13,941 nt of DNA. Source: an uncultured Acidobacteriota bacterium (GTDB taxonomy: Bacteria > Acidobacteriota > Vicinamibacteria > Vicinamibacterales > UBA8438). Positions 6,858 to 12,995 of this stretch are shown here, one piece after another. The notes beneath the pieces were generated by a model, which saw only the letters and a list, made by a program, of their open reading frames with translations, made no database searches and had not been told where the DNA came from. Numbering within the stretch: the stretch's first letter is position 1; the number at the start of each line of letters is the position of its first letter. The stretch is from positions 1-13,941 of the forward strand of contig CAJWMX010000021.1 in the NCBI GenBank assembly GCA_913043805.1, in the 5' to 3' direction. A program made the translations under genes and the position numbers.

Positions 6858-7088
6858 GGGACACCGTGATAGCGAATAGTCTTAAGCTCTGAGTGAAACG
6901 TTTGCCCATTATCTACATTTATGGTCACAACATTCGTAACGGAAGTCGACACCTGGCCTCGTGCTCTCTCAGCTTTACGCTGACAATCGTGGACTGCGGA
7001 GAGACCCGTGTCGGCATTCTTGCAATTGTTCTGGTACAGGAGACACCTTGCTGGGACCTGAATCTGCTAGAGCGGTGGGAGGCAGAAG
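6858..7088. other. non-coding spacer in the lower-GC segment
   Basis: Between the divergent dehalogenase-like gene and the SnoaL-like pseudogene. It is clearly more AT-rich than the flanking chromosome. I see no convincing gene, terminator or promoter pair; the 6893-7174 open frame has no family resemblance and overlaps the pseudogene out of frame. Confidence 0.4.
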
Positions 7089-7349
7089 ATGAGAGCAACC
7101 ATAGCCATGGCATCGATAGTTGCCATTCTTTTACTTTCGGCGACGACAGCGTCGAGTCAGCAGTTATCGTCTGACCAGCAGGAAGTATGGGAGTTCATTG
7201 AAGCGTGTCAAGAACGGTGGGGCAGTGAAGCATGGTTTGATTGCTTTCATGAGGACTTCACTGGCTAGTTGTACACGGACTTGTTGAGGAAAGAGAACGG
7301 CCGTTGGTATTGGATCACAGATCAAGGTGGCCCGGTCACAGTGAACTAA
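7089..7349 (+). pseudogene. secreted SnoaL-like (NTF2 fold) protein, interrupted by TAG and shortened
   Basis: Strong Shine-Dalgarno GGGAGG (7077-7082), 6 nt before ATG 7089. The first 59 codons give a signal peptide (MRATIAMASIVAILLLSATTA) and a mature start QEVWEFIEACQERW...CFHEDFTG. TAG (7266-7268) then occurs where this family usually has Trp in HxDFxGW. The same frame continues for 26 codons with YTDLLRKENGRWYWITDQGG, which resembles the C-terminal strand of SnoaL-like proteins, to TAA at 7349. The middle of the fold (roughly 40-60 residues) appears missing. I therefore call it a pseudogene with one nonsense mutation (TGG to TAG) and an in-frame internal deletion. A real 59-residue secreted peptide is the alternative. 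Confidence 0.55.
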
Positions 7350-7395
7350 GCGGTAAAGAAACAACTGCGGTGAGAGAGCCACGTGAACTAGCAGC

Positions 7396-7511
7396 GTGAC
7401 GACGCCGGTCATGAGCTGGGTAATCATCGCGAGACTGATCTTTGTTGCCGGATTGCTCTATTCCGTTAAGGTCATCGGCGCGTTGCTCAACAAGCGCCGG
7501 GCGGTGGATGC
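7396..7511 (+). pseudogene. small membrane-protein fragment cut by the insertion sequence
   Basis: From GTG 7396 (or ATG 7411) a frame reads MSWVIIARLIFVAGLLYSV, a single hydrophobic segment followed by a basic stretch (NKRR), and runs into the left end of the IS at 7512. Beyond that point the open frame is only IS sequence. No continuation is visible on the far side of the IS. It may be a truncated gene or a chance frame; no family is recognised. Confidence 0.35.
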
Positions 7512-7539
7512 TGAACCGTACCGGGTTTCCCGGAGGCTC
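7512..7539 (+). repeat. IS left terminal inverted repeat
   Basis: Starts TGAACCGTACCGGGTTTCCC; matches the reverse complement of the right end at 25 of 28 bases (differences at repeat positions 18, 21 and 25). Confidence 0.9.
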
Positions 7540-7562
7540 CATTTCTTGGGAGGATGGAGCCC

Positions 7563-7883
7563 ATGGGAAGAGCGAAGAAGTATTCGCCGGAAGTCCGGGA
7601 ACGAGCGGTGCGCCTGGTGTTCGAGCATGAGCGTGAGCACGAGTCGCAGTGGGCAGCGATGCGGTCCATTGCGGAGAAGATCGGCTGCACCGCTGAGACG
7701 CTCCGGCACTGGGTGCGCCAGGCCGAGCGTGACACCGGCCGGCGTCCGGGATTGACGACCGAAGAACGTGAGCGCTTGAAGACGCTGGAGCGGGAGAATC
7801 GTGAGCTAAAACGAACGAACGAGATCCTGCGCAAGGCGTCGGTGTTTTTCGCCCAGGCGGAGCTCGACCGCCGACCGAAGTGA
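7563..7883 (+). CDS. IS3-family transposase OrfA (DNA-binding subunit)
   Basis: 106 residues from ATG 7563, chosen because GGAGG (7549-7553) is well spaced for it and is too close for ATG 7554. The N-terminal half is a helix-turn-helix of the transposase_8 type: KKYSPEVRERAVRLV, then SIAEKIGC and ETLRHWVRQAE. A leucine-zipper-like region follows (LERENRELKRTNEIL), ending KASVFFAQAELDRRPK, typical of IS3-group OrfA. It recognises the terminal repeats and regulates transposition. Its TGA overlaps the OrfB ATG. Confidence 0.95.
   Translation: MGRAKKYSPEVRERAVRLVFEHEREHESQWAAMRSIAEKIGCTAETLRHWVRQAERDTGRRPGLTTEERERLKTLERENRELKRTNEILRKASVFFAQAELDRRPK
7845..7850 (+). promoter_or_regulatory. probable programmed -1 frameshift site for OrfAB
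   Basis: OrfA codons TTT TTC (7845-7850) sit in a T5 run after G. Slipping back one base gives GTT TTT CGC and continues as FRPGGARPPTEVMAAFID, joining OrfB in frame. IS3 elements make the active transposase as such a fusion. The exact slip point is inferred. Confidence 0.5.
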
Positions 7884-8797
7884 TGGCCGCGTTCATCGAT
7901 GCGCACCGGGATGCGTACGGGGTCGAGTCGATCTGCGCCGTGTTGCCGATCGCCCCAGCGACGTACCACGAACACAAGGCCCGCCAGACGGATCCGAGCC
8001 GCTTGCCCGCTCGGGCCATCCGCGATCGCTGGCTGAAGATGGAGATCCGCCGCGTCTGGGAGGAGAACTTCTGCGTCTACGGGCCACGAAAGGTGTGGCG
8101 GCAGCTGCGACGAGAAGGCGGCGAGGTGGCCAGGTGCACGGTCGAGCGACTCATGCGGGAGCTCGGCTTGCAGGGCATCGTGCGCGGGCGGCGCTGCCGG
8201 ACGACCATCCCAGACGAGGTCACTGAGCGGCCCCGCGACCTGGTCGATCGAGACTTCACCGCGACCCGGCCGAACCAATTGTGGGTTGCCGACCTGACCT
8301 ACGTCGCGACGTGGCACGGCTTCGTCTCTGTGGCGTTCGTGGTCGATGCGTTCGCCCGGCGCATCGTCGGCTGGCGGGCGGCCCGCACGCTTCGGACCGA
8401 CCTTGTCCTCGATGCGCTGGAGCAAGCCCTCTACGACCGGTCACCGAGTGATCTCACGGGCCTGGTCCATCACAGTGATCGCGGCGTCCAGTATTTGTCG
8501 ATCCGCTACACGGAACGCTTAGCCGAGGCGGGCATCGACCCGTCGGTCGGCAGTCGGGGGGACTCGTACGACAACGCCATGGCTGAGACGGTGATCGGTC
8601 TCTACAAGGCCGAGGTCATTCGTCAACGTGGCCCATGGCGTCACCTCGAGGCCGTCGAGTTCGCCACGCTCGAGTGGGTCGACTGGTTCAACCATCGGCG
8701 CTTGCTTGAACCGATCGGGCACGTGCCCCCGGCGGAGTATGAAGAGCAGTACTATCGGCGTCACGAGACCCCAGCCCTGATGGCCGGAGTCAACTAA
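7883..8797 (+). CDS. IS3-family transposase OrfB (DDE catalytic subunit)
   Basis: 304 residues from ATG 7883, in the -1 frame relative to OrfA and overlapping its stop. The N-terminal HTH_21-type region contains YGPRKVWRQLRREG. The integrase core (rve) carries the catalytic triad: Asp137 in WVADLTYV, Asp199 in HHSDRGVQY and Glu235 in DNAMAETVIGLYKAE, giving the DD(35)E spacing of IS3. No frame damage is seen, so the element may still be mobile. Its usual product is the OrfAB fusion. Confidence 0.96.
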   Translation: MAAFIDAHRDAYGVESICAVLPIAPATYHEHKARQTDPSRLPARAIRDRWLKMEIRRVWEENFCVYGPRKVWRQLRREGGEVARCTVERLMRELGLQGIVRGRRCRTTIPDEVTERPRDLVDRDFTATRPNQLWVADLTYVATWHGFVSVAFVVDAFARRIVGWRAARTLRTDLVLDALEQALYDRSPSDLTGLVHHSDRGVQYLSIRYTERLAEAGIDPSVGSRGDSYDNAMAETVIGLYKAEVIRQRGPWRHLEAVEFATLEWVDWFNHRRLLEPIGHVPPAEYEEQYYRRHETPALMAGVN

Positions 8798-8799
8798 CC

Positions 8800-8827
8800 G
8801 AGTCTCTGGAAAACCCGGTACGGTTCA
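8800..8827 (-). repeat. IS right terminal inverted repeat
   Basis: Reverse complement begins TGAACCGTACCGGGTTTTCC. It lies just after the OrfB stop and defines the right boundary of the element. Confidence 0.9.
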
Positions 8828-8881
8828 TTCCGACTGGAGTGCAACTGGTTGGGGTCGCTGGACTCGGCGGAATCTGGCGTC

Positions 8882-8966
8882 CCCCGCAGGACGCTGGCTC
8901 TGATGGTCCGAAGGTCCCATTGACGAGTAGGCGGGGAAGGGACATCCTCGTCAGAGTCCTGCGGGG
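8882..8966. repeat. 11-bp inverted repeat upstream of the 9009 gene
   Basis: CCCCGCAGGAC (8882-8892) is exactly complementary to GTCCTGCGGGG (8956-8966), with a 63-nt spacer. It sits in the spacer between the IS and the secreted-protein gene and could form a leader stem-loop or mark a site. Nothing else in 8828-9008 is recognised apart from the ribosome binding site at 8996. Confidence 0.4.
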
Positions 8967-8995
8967 CGGTTGCTCCCAGTTGACCCACTTTGCAC

Positions 8996-9000
8996 GGAGG
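8996..9000 (+). promoter_or_regulatory. ribosome binding site deciding the GTG start at 9009
   Basis: GGAGG followed by an 8-nt spacer to GTG 9009. This selects the GTG, which begins directly at a signal peptide, over the longer open frame beginning at 8970. Confidence 0.75.
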
Positions 9001-9008
9001 ACGCACTC

Positions 9009-9959
9009 GTGATCATTCGTTCCCTTTCGGTCGCGCTCATTGCCTGCCTGATCGGCAGCCCCGGCTTCGCCCAGTCTGCACCGTCCGCTTCCTCCTATGA
9101 GGTGCCTCGAACCCAGCACGGGCAGCCCGATTTCCAGGGCGTCTGGAGCACCCGTTTCAGCACGGGACTGGAGCGACCGCCGGGTCTCCCGCTCGTCCTG
9201 TCTGCCGAGCAGGCGGCGGGAGTGGCGGCCGCGGTCGAGCAGATCCTGGCGGGGAATGACGATCCAGACATCGACCGGTTCGGAGCACACGTCATGGCCC
9301 GGGTGGGTGAGGCGTATCGAAGCTCGGTCATCACCTATCCGGCGGACGGTCTCCTGCCGTTCAACGAGCTCGGCCTGAGCCTGTCCGGACACCAGTACTT
9401 CCAAGGCCGCGGCTACGACGGTCCCGAGGATCGGCCGGGCGTGGAACGGTGCATCGAGGCGTGGGGCGACCCACCGATGCGGGCGTTCATGTATCAGCTC
9501 TTCCACGGCTTCGTGCAAGCGGCCGACACCATTGCCATCGTGAGTGAAGAGGTCAACCCGGTCCGGATCATTCACATGAGCGAGAAGCCGCGGCCGGACG
9601 CGGTCACCGGGTTTGGCGGCCATTCCGTGGGACGCTGGGAGGGGGATACCCTGGTGGTGGAAACCACCCACTACAGCGAGCGGAATCCCGAGCGCTCCAC
9701 CATCGGGCGTCCGATGCTGCTCAGTGACCAGGCTCGTGTGACCGAGCGCTTCACCCGGACGTCGGAGACCGAGCTGAACTATCAGTTCGAAGTGGATGAT
9801 CCGACCTACTACACCGAGGCCTGGCGCGGAGAGTTCTCCTTCACCCGCGAGGCGAGTCCGCGCCTCTACGATTACGCGTGCCACGAGGGCAACCTCAGCA
9901 TGATTGGTGCCCTCGAAGGTGAACGGATCCTCGAGGCCCAGGCCGCTCGTGAGCAGTAA
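9009..9959 (+). CDS. secreted protein of unrecognised family, paralogue of the 2434 gene
   Basis: 316 residues from GTG 9009. Signal peptide: IIRSLSVALIACLIG with likely cleavage after GFA (residue 21). Shared with the 2434 protein: PRTQHGQPDFQGVW (33-46), a Cys in VERCIEAWG, GRWEGDTLVVETTHYS in the middle to C-terminal part, a DDPTYYTEAW segment and YACHEGN near the end. The N-terminal third between the first two motifs is much more divergent, which suggests different partners or ligands. Function unknown. It lies downstream of the IS3 element with its own leader and is followed by an intrinsic terminator, so it is probably a single-gene transcript. Confidence 0.85.
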   Translation: MIIRSLSVALIACLIGSPGFAQSAPSASSYEVPRTQHGQPDFQGVWSTRFSTGLERPPGLPLVLSAEQAAGVAAAVEQILAGNDDPDIDRFGAHVMARVGEAYRSSVITYPADGLLPFNELGLSLSGHQYFQGRGYDGPEDRPGVERCIEAWGDPPMRAFMYQLFHGFVQAADTIAIVSEEVNPVRIIHMSEKPRPDAVTGFGGHSVGRWEGDTLVVETTHYSERNPERSTIGRPMLLSDQARVTERFTRTSETELNYQFEVDDPTYYTEAWRGEFSFTREASPRLYDYACHEGNLSMIGALEGERILEAQAAREQ

Positions 9960-9971
9960 CGCCGAGTCGCC

Positions 9972-10001
9972 GCGCTGGTAAACGCCAGCGCCCGTGTTTT
10001 T
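9972..10001 (+). terminator. intrinsic terminator of the 9009 gene
   Basis: GCGCTGG (9972-9978) pairs with CCAGCGC (9985-9991) around a 6-nt loop TAAACG. The stretch CCGTG and a T5 run (9997-10001) follow. It starts 12 bp after the stop codon. Confidence 0.75.
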
Positions 10002-10061
10002 CCCCGTGGGGATGGGCTTCGGCAGTTCCGGGTTCAGCCCTCGACTCCACTGCTGTGCTTG

Positions 10062-10124
10062 TTGCGACGCCGCTGGCGTACCTACGAGTTCAGCCGTCTT
10101 ACTCGCAGCGGATACGCGTCGCAA
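10062..10124. repeat. 9-bp inverted repeat in the leader of the 10160 gene
   Basis: TTGCGACGC (10062-10070) and GCGTCGCAA (10116-10124) are perfect reverse complements separated by 45 nt, ending 35 bp before the ATG. Could be a leader hairpin or operator half-sites. The rest of 9960-10159 shows only the terminator and a small TCCCCGTGGGGA palindrome (10001-10012). Confidence 0.35.
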
Positions 10125-10159
10125 GCGCCATCCGTTTCGCGTGCCATAATGCGCCGCGC

Positions 10160-11290
10160 ATGACCGGCGTCCTGCCGCGCTTCTGGTCCCGCCGCGAGTG
10201 GCTCGCCGGCCTCGTCTGGTCCGGCCATCAGTTGACACGCGCGCCGTGGCCAGCTTCGGGCGACCGGTTGCCCGCCGTCCCCCGCGTCAACGGGGGAATC
10301 AACGTCCATCCCGTCCGCCGGCTCGAAGGCCTGGACAAGCTCCCGGTCATCCTGCCGGAGCTGATCGCGCTGCAGCTGCGAGGGGTCTACGAGCTGGGGT
10401 TCGCCCAGCTGCGCACCACGCTCGCGATCGACGCCGACGGGCTGGGACGCGACTTCCTGGCCGCCATCCCGTACGTGCGCGCGGCCCGTGCGCTCGGGGT
10501 CGACGTGCTGGGCATCGTGAGCAACCTCGATACCGGTCCGCACGTCGCGCGCGCGCTGGGGCGTCCCGTGGCGCGTGCCCGGGTCGTGCAGGCGGTCGCG
10601 GCATTGTTCGCTCAGCCTGTCCTACCCCTTCCGGGGGTGTCGCGCGCGGGCGGCTTCGCGGTCCAGATCCTGAACGAGCCGACCCGCCAGAACGACTTGC
10701 CGCCTCGCGACTACGTGATGCGGTTTCTGAGGCCTACGCATGACGACTTCCGTCGGTGGGCGCCCGAGGTGCCGCTGGTGTCGGCGGCGTCGGTAGGCGA
10801 CCGCAACGGCGTGCTGCGCATGCGCGAGATGTTTCGGGCCGGTCTGGAGCGCTACTGCGACGTGGTGGCGCTTCATGTCTACGACCAGGTGGCCATCCGC
10901 CAGTTCTCGGGTCTGGCCACCAAGCCGATCTGGGTCACCGAGACCGGGATCCCCGGCACCGACCGGCACCTGGACTGGACGACCAGCGTCGCCGATGAGT
11001 TACGGCGCTGGCTGCCGACGCTCGAACGGATCTATTACTACGTCCTGTTCGACCTTCACCCGAACCGCTACCGGCTATTCGAGTTGAGCGGGGACCAGGA
11101 GCGTGGCTTCTCCTCTCGTGTCGAGTCGACCGCGCTCGCGGCTCACCTGACCAGTCAGGTTCAGGCGGCTCAGGGCGGCGCCCCTTCGGCATCCTTCGAT
11201 TCGTTGATTCCGGACCTGTCTCCTTATCTGGCCACCGACGACGACCGGGAAGTTATGGCCTCGGCCGACCTGCTCCGGTTCATCACATGA
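10160..11290 (+). CDS. secreted clan GH-A glycoside hydrolase-like protein (family not assigned)
   Basis: 376 residues from ATG 10160. This start puts a Tat-like motif SRREWLAGL at residues 10-18, ahead of a short hydrophobic stretch; the open frame extends upstream but without signal character. The body reads as a TIM barrel. ILNEPTRQ (170-177) offers Glu173 as acid/base in the Asn-Glu-Pro motif at the end of strand 4. WVTETGIPG (258-266) offers Glu261 as nucleophile at the end of strand 7. Both are hallmarks of clan GH-A (families such as GH5, GH39, GH53). I cannot pick the family. The likely role is hydrolysis of a beta-linked polysaccharide in the periplasm or outside. Its stop overlaps the next ATG, so the two are translationally coupled. 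Confidence 0.7.
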   Translation: MTGVLPRFWSRREWLAGLVWSGHQLTRAPWPASGDRLPAVPRVNGGINVHPVRRLEGLDKLPVILPELIALQLRGVYELGFAQLRTTLAIDADGLGRDFLAAIPYVRAARALGVDVLGIVSNLDTGPHVARALGRPVARARVVQAVAALFAQPVLPLPGVSRAGGFAVQILNEPTRQNDLPPRDYVMRFLRPTHDDFRRWAPEVPLVSAASVGDRNGVLRMREMFRAGLERYCDVVALHVYDQVAIRQFSGLATKPIWVTETGIPGTDRHLDWTTSVADELRRWLPTLERIYYYVLFDLHPNRYRLFELSGDQERGFSSRVESTALAAHLTSQVQAAQGGAPSASFDSLIPDLSPYLATDDDREVMASADLLRFIT

Positions 11291-12741
11291 CCACCGCGAC
11301 GATCCTGCTCACGGGCCTCCTGCACGGAGCCACCGTCTCGGCTGGCGTCGGGTCGACGGAAGTCGATGGAGCGTCCCAGACGCGGCCCTCGCAGCGGACC
11401 GGAGCGCCGGCCTATCCGGTGACCTCCACCCTGGTTCCCTGCACCCGAGCCAGCTGTGACGGCGTCGACCTGGTTGGCCTCACCGTCGGTGTCGGCGGAG
11501 GCGATGCGCCCGAGTCCGATCTCGGCGCCCGGGTCCAGGTGCTGGACCGCGCGTTCGTCGGGGCACGGGTCAGCAGAGACACCCGAGCGTTCCAGGTTAC
11601 GACGCGTCGACTCGATCTCGGGGTCGACCATACGGATGGGCGACTCGGGTTCAGGGGTGGCTACCGCGCGTCGCGGCTCCTCGTCGAGGCACGCAGTCGA
11701 CGCGATGCCGATTTCGATGGTGGCGGGTGGCGCCACGAAGTCGATGCGGCGCTGCGGATGGGACCCGATCTGGAGTTCCTGGTCGGTGGCAGCCAGGCGA
11801 CGGCGGTCGAGGCCGGGCTCAGCGCGACGAGCGAGCGACAACGCCGCCAGTTGAGCGGTGGGCTGCTGTGGCAGCGCGGGCTCGAGCTTGAACTGCATGC
11901 CCAGGCGTCGACGACCCGCATCGACGACGGACTGGGCGAGTTCTCGCGGGATCGGATCGGTACCGACCTCTCCTATCTGTGGCGTGGGACCGTCGAGGTC
12001 ACTTCGGAGCTCGCCTACCAGCGTGATCGCGGCGTCATCCCCAGTTCCTTCAGGGTGACCGGGGTCGCGGCCGCCGTCGAAGTGCTGCCGCATCTGGTGG
12101 CGCGAGGCAGATACCGAACCCGCGCGGCGGTCGACCTGGGTCTACGATCCGACGAGACGATGGGGTGGGGCGCCACGCTCTACACCCGCGAGCACCGGTT
12201 CGATCGGGAAGGGGACGCGGCCCGACGGACGCTCGACCTCGCGCGTCGCGCCACCGCGCTTGGGTTCAACGAGCGTCGGGTCCACACGATCGACGGGCGG
12301 CGCGCTCTGCGCGAGCGCCTGTCGCTGTCACCCGAGCTCGGCGAGCTGACGGCGGCGGCCGAGGCACTGTATCTGGCCCAGGAGCAAGACCGGAACGTCG
12401 GCCATGTCGGTTTCGACTGGCGTCGCCGCCAGGAGCGGCTCACCGGATCGATCGAGCGCACGGTCGAGTTGTTCGTGGGCATGCCCTGGCCGCTCCGCCG
12501 CCCGTTCACCCGCGACGCGACCGCGGTGGACTTCCTGCAGTTTCGCCTCACCCGTGTCGCCCGCTCGTTCACGCAGGCAACCCAGCATGAGCATCACTAT
12601 GAAGGCGTGGTGGCGCTCAACCGCGAGACCCACCTCCTGGTCCGCTGGATCGATGCCGAACCGAGTCGCCTGCAGGACGCCCTCGGTCTGACCACACCGG
12701 TGAAATGGGACGTCCGACTCGACGTGCGGATTGGGCGTTAA
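11287..12741 (+). CDS. predicted outer-membrane beta-barrel protein
   Basis: 484 residues, starting at ATG 11287 inside the ATGA overlap with the upstream glycosidase-like gene. The N-terminus (MTTATILLTGLLHGATVSAG) is a plausible signal peptide. After a low-complexity stretch with two nearby cysteines (PCTRASC), most of the protein is alternating polar/hydrophobic strands with charged turns, for example GVDHTDGRLGFRGGYRASR, RHEVDAALRMGPDLEFLVGG and RIGTDLSYLWRGTVEVTSEL. This is the look of an outer-membrane barrel of perhaps 16-22 strands. The C-terminus is VKWDVRLDVRIGR, not the classic terminal Phe. Coupling to a secreted glycosidase suggests export or handling of a polysaccharide, as for porin-like proteins of exopolysaccharide loci, but no family is recognised. 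Confidence 0.7.
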   Translation: MTTATILLTGLLHGATVSAGVGSTEVDGASQTRPSQRTGAPAYPVTSTLVPCTRASCDGVDLVGLTVGVGGGDAPESDLGARVQVLDRAFVGARVSRDTRAFQVTTRRLDLGVDHTDGRLGFRGGYRASRLLVEARSRRDADFDGGGWRHEVDAALRMGPDLEFLVGGSQATAVEAGLSATSERQRRQLSGGLLWQRGLELELHAQASTTRIDDGLGEFSRDRIGTDLSYLWRGTVEVTSELAYQRDRGVIPSSFRVTGVAAAVEVLPHLVARGRYRTRAAVDLGLRSDETMGWGATLYTREHRFDREGDAARRTLDLARRATALGFNERRVHTIDGRRALRERLSLSPELGELTAAAEALYLAQEQDRNVGHVGFDWRRRQERLTGSIERTVELFVGMPWPLRRPFTRDATAVDFLQFRLTRVARSFTQATQHEHHYEGVVALNRETHLLVRWIDAEPSRLQDALGLTTPVKWDVRLDVRIGR

Positions 12742-12992
12742 CCCATTCGTGCGAACAGGTCGATGTGCGCGTCGACGATCCGTTGGCGCGCTTCCTCGTC
12801 GGGGTCGAGGGACCAGTCGCCTTCGTCCGAGGTGCCCCCCAGCGCGATGCCGTCCCGTCGCGGTTGCATATGCAGGAAGCCGCCGGCCGTCGGCGTGGCC
12901 GCGCCGAACGTCGAGTAGTCGACGTCGGGCTGCGGTCTGAGCACGGTGAGCTGTCCCTTGACCGGCGTGAGCTCCTCGTCACCGACCAGCGC
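12738..12992 (-). pseudogene. C-terminal fragment of an FAD-dependent (DAO-type) oxidoreductase
   Basis: The last 84 residues of a DAO-family flavoprotein are clear: ALVGDEELTPVKGQLTV, then PRRDGIALGGTSDEGDW, then LDPDEEARQRIVDAHIDLF and a stop. This matches the substrate-lid and C-terminal part of D-amino-acid oxidase/ThiO-like enzymes. The homology ends abruptly at about 12992, and the opposite strand from there is TonB-receptor-like. The FAD-binding N-terminal two thirds are absent, so this is a dead remnant. The longer open frame on this strand up to 13709 is a shadow of the receptor sequence. Its stop overlaps that of the beta-barrel gene. Confidence 0.75.
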
Positions 12993-12995
12993 TGG
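12986..12995. repeat. 10-bp palindrome at the gene-remnant junction
   Basis: CCAGCGCTGG is a perfect palindrome lying exactly where the oxidoreductase homology (minus) stops and the receptor homology (plus) starts. Confidence 0.5.

Larger units (their letters stand above)
7512..8827 (+). mobile_element. IS3-family insertion sequence, complete, about 1316 bp
   Basis: Bounded by inverted repeats of 28 bp with 25 matches (7512-7539 and 8800-8827), both starting TGAACCGTACCGGGTTT and having 5'-TG...CA-3' ends as in the IS3 family. It contains orfA and orfB in the -1 arrangement with a DD(35)E transposase. Size and organisation are those of an intact IS3-type element. No 3-4 bp target duplication is visible (left flank ATGC, right flank TTCC). 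Confidence 0.93.

Noticed and set aside
6893..7174. 93-codon plus-strand frame upstream of the SnoaL-like remnant
   Set aside because: No ribosome binding site, no signal or domain likeness, and it overlaps the better-supported frame at 7089.
7266..7268. In-frame TAG considered as pyrrolysine
   Set aside because: There is no reason to expect pyrrolysine in this protein type. The position normally holds Trp (TGG), and the gene also lacks its middle part, so decay is simpler.
8790..10238. 482-codon open frame on the minus strand
   Set aside because: Runs antisense across the 9009 gene, which has a signal peptide, a ribosome binding site and family motifs. The antisense product is Arg/Gly/Leu-rich with no recognisable motif, typical of high-GC shadow frames.
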